Shown here in pieces: positions 62,728 through 64,000 of a stretch of 64,000 nt of DNA. The notes under the pieces were generated by a model, which worked only from the letters and a program-made list of their open reading frames with translations, was not told where the DNA came from and did not search any database. Both the position numbers and the translations under genes were made by a program. The stretch covers positions 66,810 to 130,809 of the forward strand of contig CANJPX010000002.1 of NCBI GenBank assembly GCA_947476185.1. Reading direction: 5' to 3'. Source of the stretch: Bacteroidota bacterium. Its GTDB lineage: Bacteria > Bacteroidota > Bacteroidia > 2-12-FULL-35-15. Each line of letters begins with the position of its first letter. Position 1 is the stretch's first letter.

Positions 62728-63327
62728 TTGACAAAAACAAGTTTTATATATAGCAATATCAGGTATTACCGTTTTGTGATGTCCTTGTTGTATAAAGGCA
62801 AATACTACAAACGATTCGAGTCCGTTATTAAGCAGATCTCAGGAAGAACCGTCACAGAAATTTGCTTTGGAGATATCGTTATTGCTGGCTATTGCAAAAA
62901 AAACAGTATTCAGTGGGTCGGGGTTGATATCAATGAAGCTTTTGTAAAAAATGCATTAAAAAAAGGATTCAAAGCGGAGCAAAAAGATGTGCAGCAGCTC
63001 AAACAATTTCCAAAAGCAGAAACATGTATAATTTGTGGTTCACTTTACCACTTTCATGAAGATCCGGAAGCGCTTTTTATAAAAATGTTGGCTTGTGCTC
63101 CTCGGATCATCATTTCGGAGCCGGTGATAAATCTGTCAAATGATAACGGAATAATTGGTAAATTGGCAAAAGCATCGGCCACTGTTAATGGTAAAAAACA
63201 GACATTCAGATACACAAAAAAGACATTAATTCAACTGTTAGATGTTCTCAGTAAAAAATTACAGTTTGAATATAGTGTAACAGAACAATTTGATAAAGAC
63301 CTGATCATCGTAATAAAAAATGAGTGA
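62728..63327 (+). CDS. SAM-dependent methyltransferase-like protein
   Basis: About 199 residues if started at the TTG at 62728; the ATG at 62779 is the alternative, but SNIRYYRFVMSLLYKGKYYKRF upstream of and around it looks like conserved coding. A class I methyltransferase fold: GRTVTEICFGDIVIAGYCKK is a motif I region with GxG replaced by CFGD, VGVDIN is the SAM ribose-binding acidic segment, and CGSLYHFHEDPEALFIKM follows motif IV. Substrate unknown. It overlaps the GT2 gene by eight bases, so the two are co-translated and probably act in the same envelope-glycan pathway. Confidence 0.7.
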   Translation: MTKTSFIYSNIRYYRFVMSLLYKGKYYKRFESVIKQISGRTVTEICFGDIVIAGYCKKNSIQWVGVDINEAFVKNALKKGFKAEQKDVQQLKQFPKAETCIICGSLYHFHEDPEALFIKMLACAPRIIISEPVINLSNDNGIIGKLAKASATVNGKKQTFRYTKKTLIQLLDVLSKKLQFEYSVTEQFDKDLIIVIKNE

Positions 63328-64000
63328 AATAGAAATTAGTATTGTTATTCCCGTTTATAACAGCTCCTCCATAATTGAAGAGTTGCATAAGCATATTTCA
63401 AATGCCTTATCTGTTTCCTACGAAATAATTTTCGTTAACGATTGCAGCAAAGATGATAGTTGGCAAAAAATTATTTCATTAAGCAATCATCATCCGGCAA
63501 TTACGGGTATCAATTTCAGAAAAAACAGCGGACAGGACAATGCATTGCTTGCAGGACTAAGAATTACAAAAGGAAATTATTGTGTGATAATGGATGACGA
63601 CCTGCAACATGATCCGAATGACATTTTTAAATTATATACGGAATGTAAAAAAGGATACGATGTTTGTTACGCTAATTTTATAACACACAAACAATCGGCA
63701 ATTAAAAATATCGGCAGTAGCGCTAATGGGAAAATGGCTGAACTTCTTGTTTCTAAACCAAAAGGAATATATCTTTCTCCCTTTAAAATAATAAACAGAT
63801 CAACTGTTTCTGAAATTGCAAAATTTGCAGGACCATATCCATATATTGATGGAATTATTTTAACGATCACACAAAATCTTAGTCAAATTGATGTAGAACA
63901 TAAGCCACGATTAAGTGGAAAAAGCAATTACACTTTTTCAAAATCAGTTTCAGTATTCATGAAACTTTTTACAGGATTTTCTGTGCTTCCATTACGATTA
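63320..64000 (+). CDS. GT2 glycosyltransferase, 3'-truncated by window edge
   Basis: The frame is open to the window end, with 227 residues visible. It starts at the ATG at 63320 inside the methyltransferase gene. GT2 motifs: SIVIPVYNSSSIIEE (donor-binding), FVNDCSKDDSW, GQDNALLAGL and DDDLQHDPND (DXD-type metal site), as in the DPM1/GtrB polyprenol-phosphate glycosyltransferases. These make a lipid-linked sugar which GT39/ArnT-type enzymes use; one such gene lies at 54.7 kb. The missing C-terminus, probably with membrane helices, would confirm this. Confidence 0.85.
   Translation, partial: MSEIEISIVIPVYNSSSIIEELHKHISNALSVSYEIIFVNDCSKDDSWQKIISLSNHHPAITGINFRKNSGQDNALLAGLRITKGNYCVIMDDDLQHDPNDIFKLYTECKKGYDVCYANFITHKQSAIKNIGSSANGKMAELLVSKPKGIYLSPFKIINRSTVSEIAKFAGPYPYIDGIILTITQNLSQIDVEHKPRLSGKSNYTFSKSVSVFMKLFTGFSVLPLRL

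Noticed and set aside
1-64000. CRISPR arrays, tRNA or rRNA genes, prophage or insertion sequences
   Set aside because: I looked for regular repeat-spacer patterns, cloverleaf-type CCA ends and transposase or integrase motifs and saw none; only short interspersed repeats are present.

Overview
The window is AT-rich DNA from a member of the Bacteroidota. The evidence is the set of lineage-restricted genes: type IX secretion (T9SS) and gliding genes (porU, porV, a porP/sprF homologue, gldJ, gldB, gldC), many secreted proteins ending in T9SS C-terminal sorting domains of type A or type B (CHU_C), GlsB/GlsA-type lipid acyltransferases, and promoters that fit the Bacteroidota consensus TTTG-N19-TAnnTTTG. 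The layout suggests a free-living glider-type organism rather than a gut Bacteroides; I cannot go below phylum with confidence. No tRNA, rRNA, CRISPR array, prophage or intact insertion sequence is visible.

Region by region. 1-5.5 kb: a membrane protein cut by the window edge with an NsrR-like Rrf2 regulator, then recG, a small periplasmic Spy-like protein and a flavoprotein. 5.7-8.8 kb: cdd, pyruvate dehydrogenase E1-alpha and E2. 9-10.8 kb: a LytS-type histidine kinase overlapping a LytTR response regulator. 11.1-19.6 kb: the most unusual block. Three T9SS-exported proteins (arylsulfotransferase-like, a tandem beta-sandwich protein, a CotH kinase with a lamin-tail domain) are followed by a tight five-gene operon: lipoprotein, repeat protein, VTC polyphosphate-polymerase domain, DUF4956 membrane protein and DUF2490 protein. 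19.6-28.2 kb: ispF, then porU-porV diverging from porP/sprF-gldJ. 28.2-37.8 kb: folC, a TonB/ExbB/ExbD/TonB set, a small charge-bipolar protein, anmK, an acyl-CoA dehydrogenase, murF and nadE. 37.8-45.4 kb: an outer-membrane barrel protein, gldB, gldC, a CHU_C surface protein, engB, the glsA-glsB acyltransferase pair and a START-domain protein. 45.7-50.5 kb: further secreted proteins. 50.8-56.3 kb: hemH, a GIY-YIG protein bracketed by repeats, lnt, a DUF6973-like protein and a GT39-like membrane transferase. 56.5-62.6 kb: a second, divergent PorU/PorV-like pair (a 1669-residue C25 peptidase and a PorV/PorQ-family barrel). The right edge has a methyltransferase overlapping a truncated GT2 glycosyltransferase.

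How it fits together. PorU/PorV, GldJ and PorP/SprF belong to the machinery that exports and attaches the sorting-domain proteins encoded nearby (about seven in this window); Lnt would mature lipoproteins such as GldJ and GldB. The CotH-VTC-DUF4956-DUF2490 block is my best candidate for a poorly described system: a cytoplasmic phosphate-polymer synthase domain, a membrane partner, an outer-membrane protein and an exported kinase-fold protein. The second C25/PorV pair is the next best. Short interspersed repeats are scattered between genes; one lies in frame inside a flavoprotein gene, and others bracket the GIY-YIG gene.
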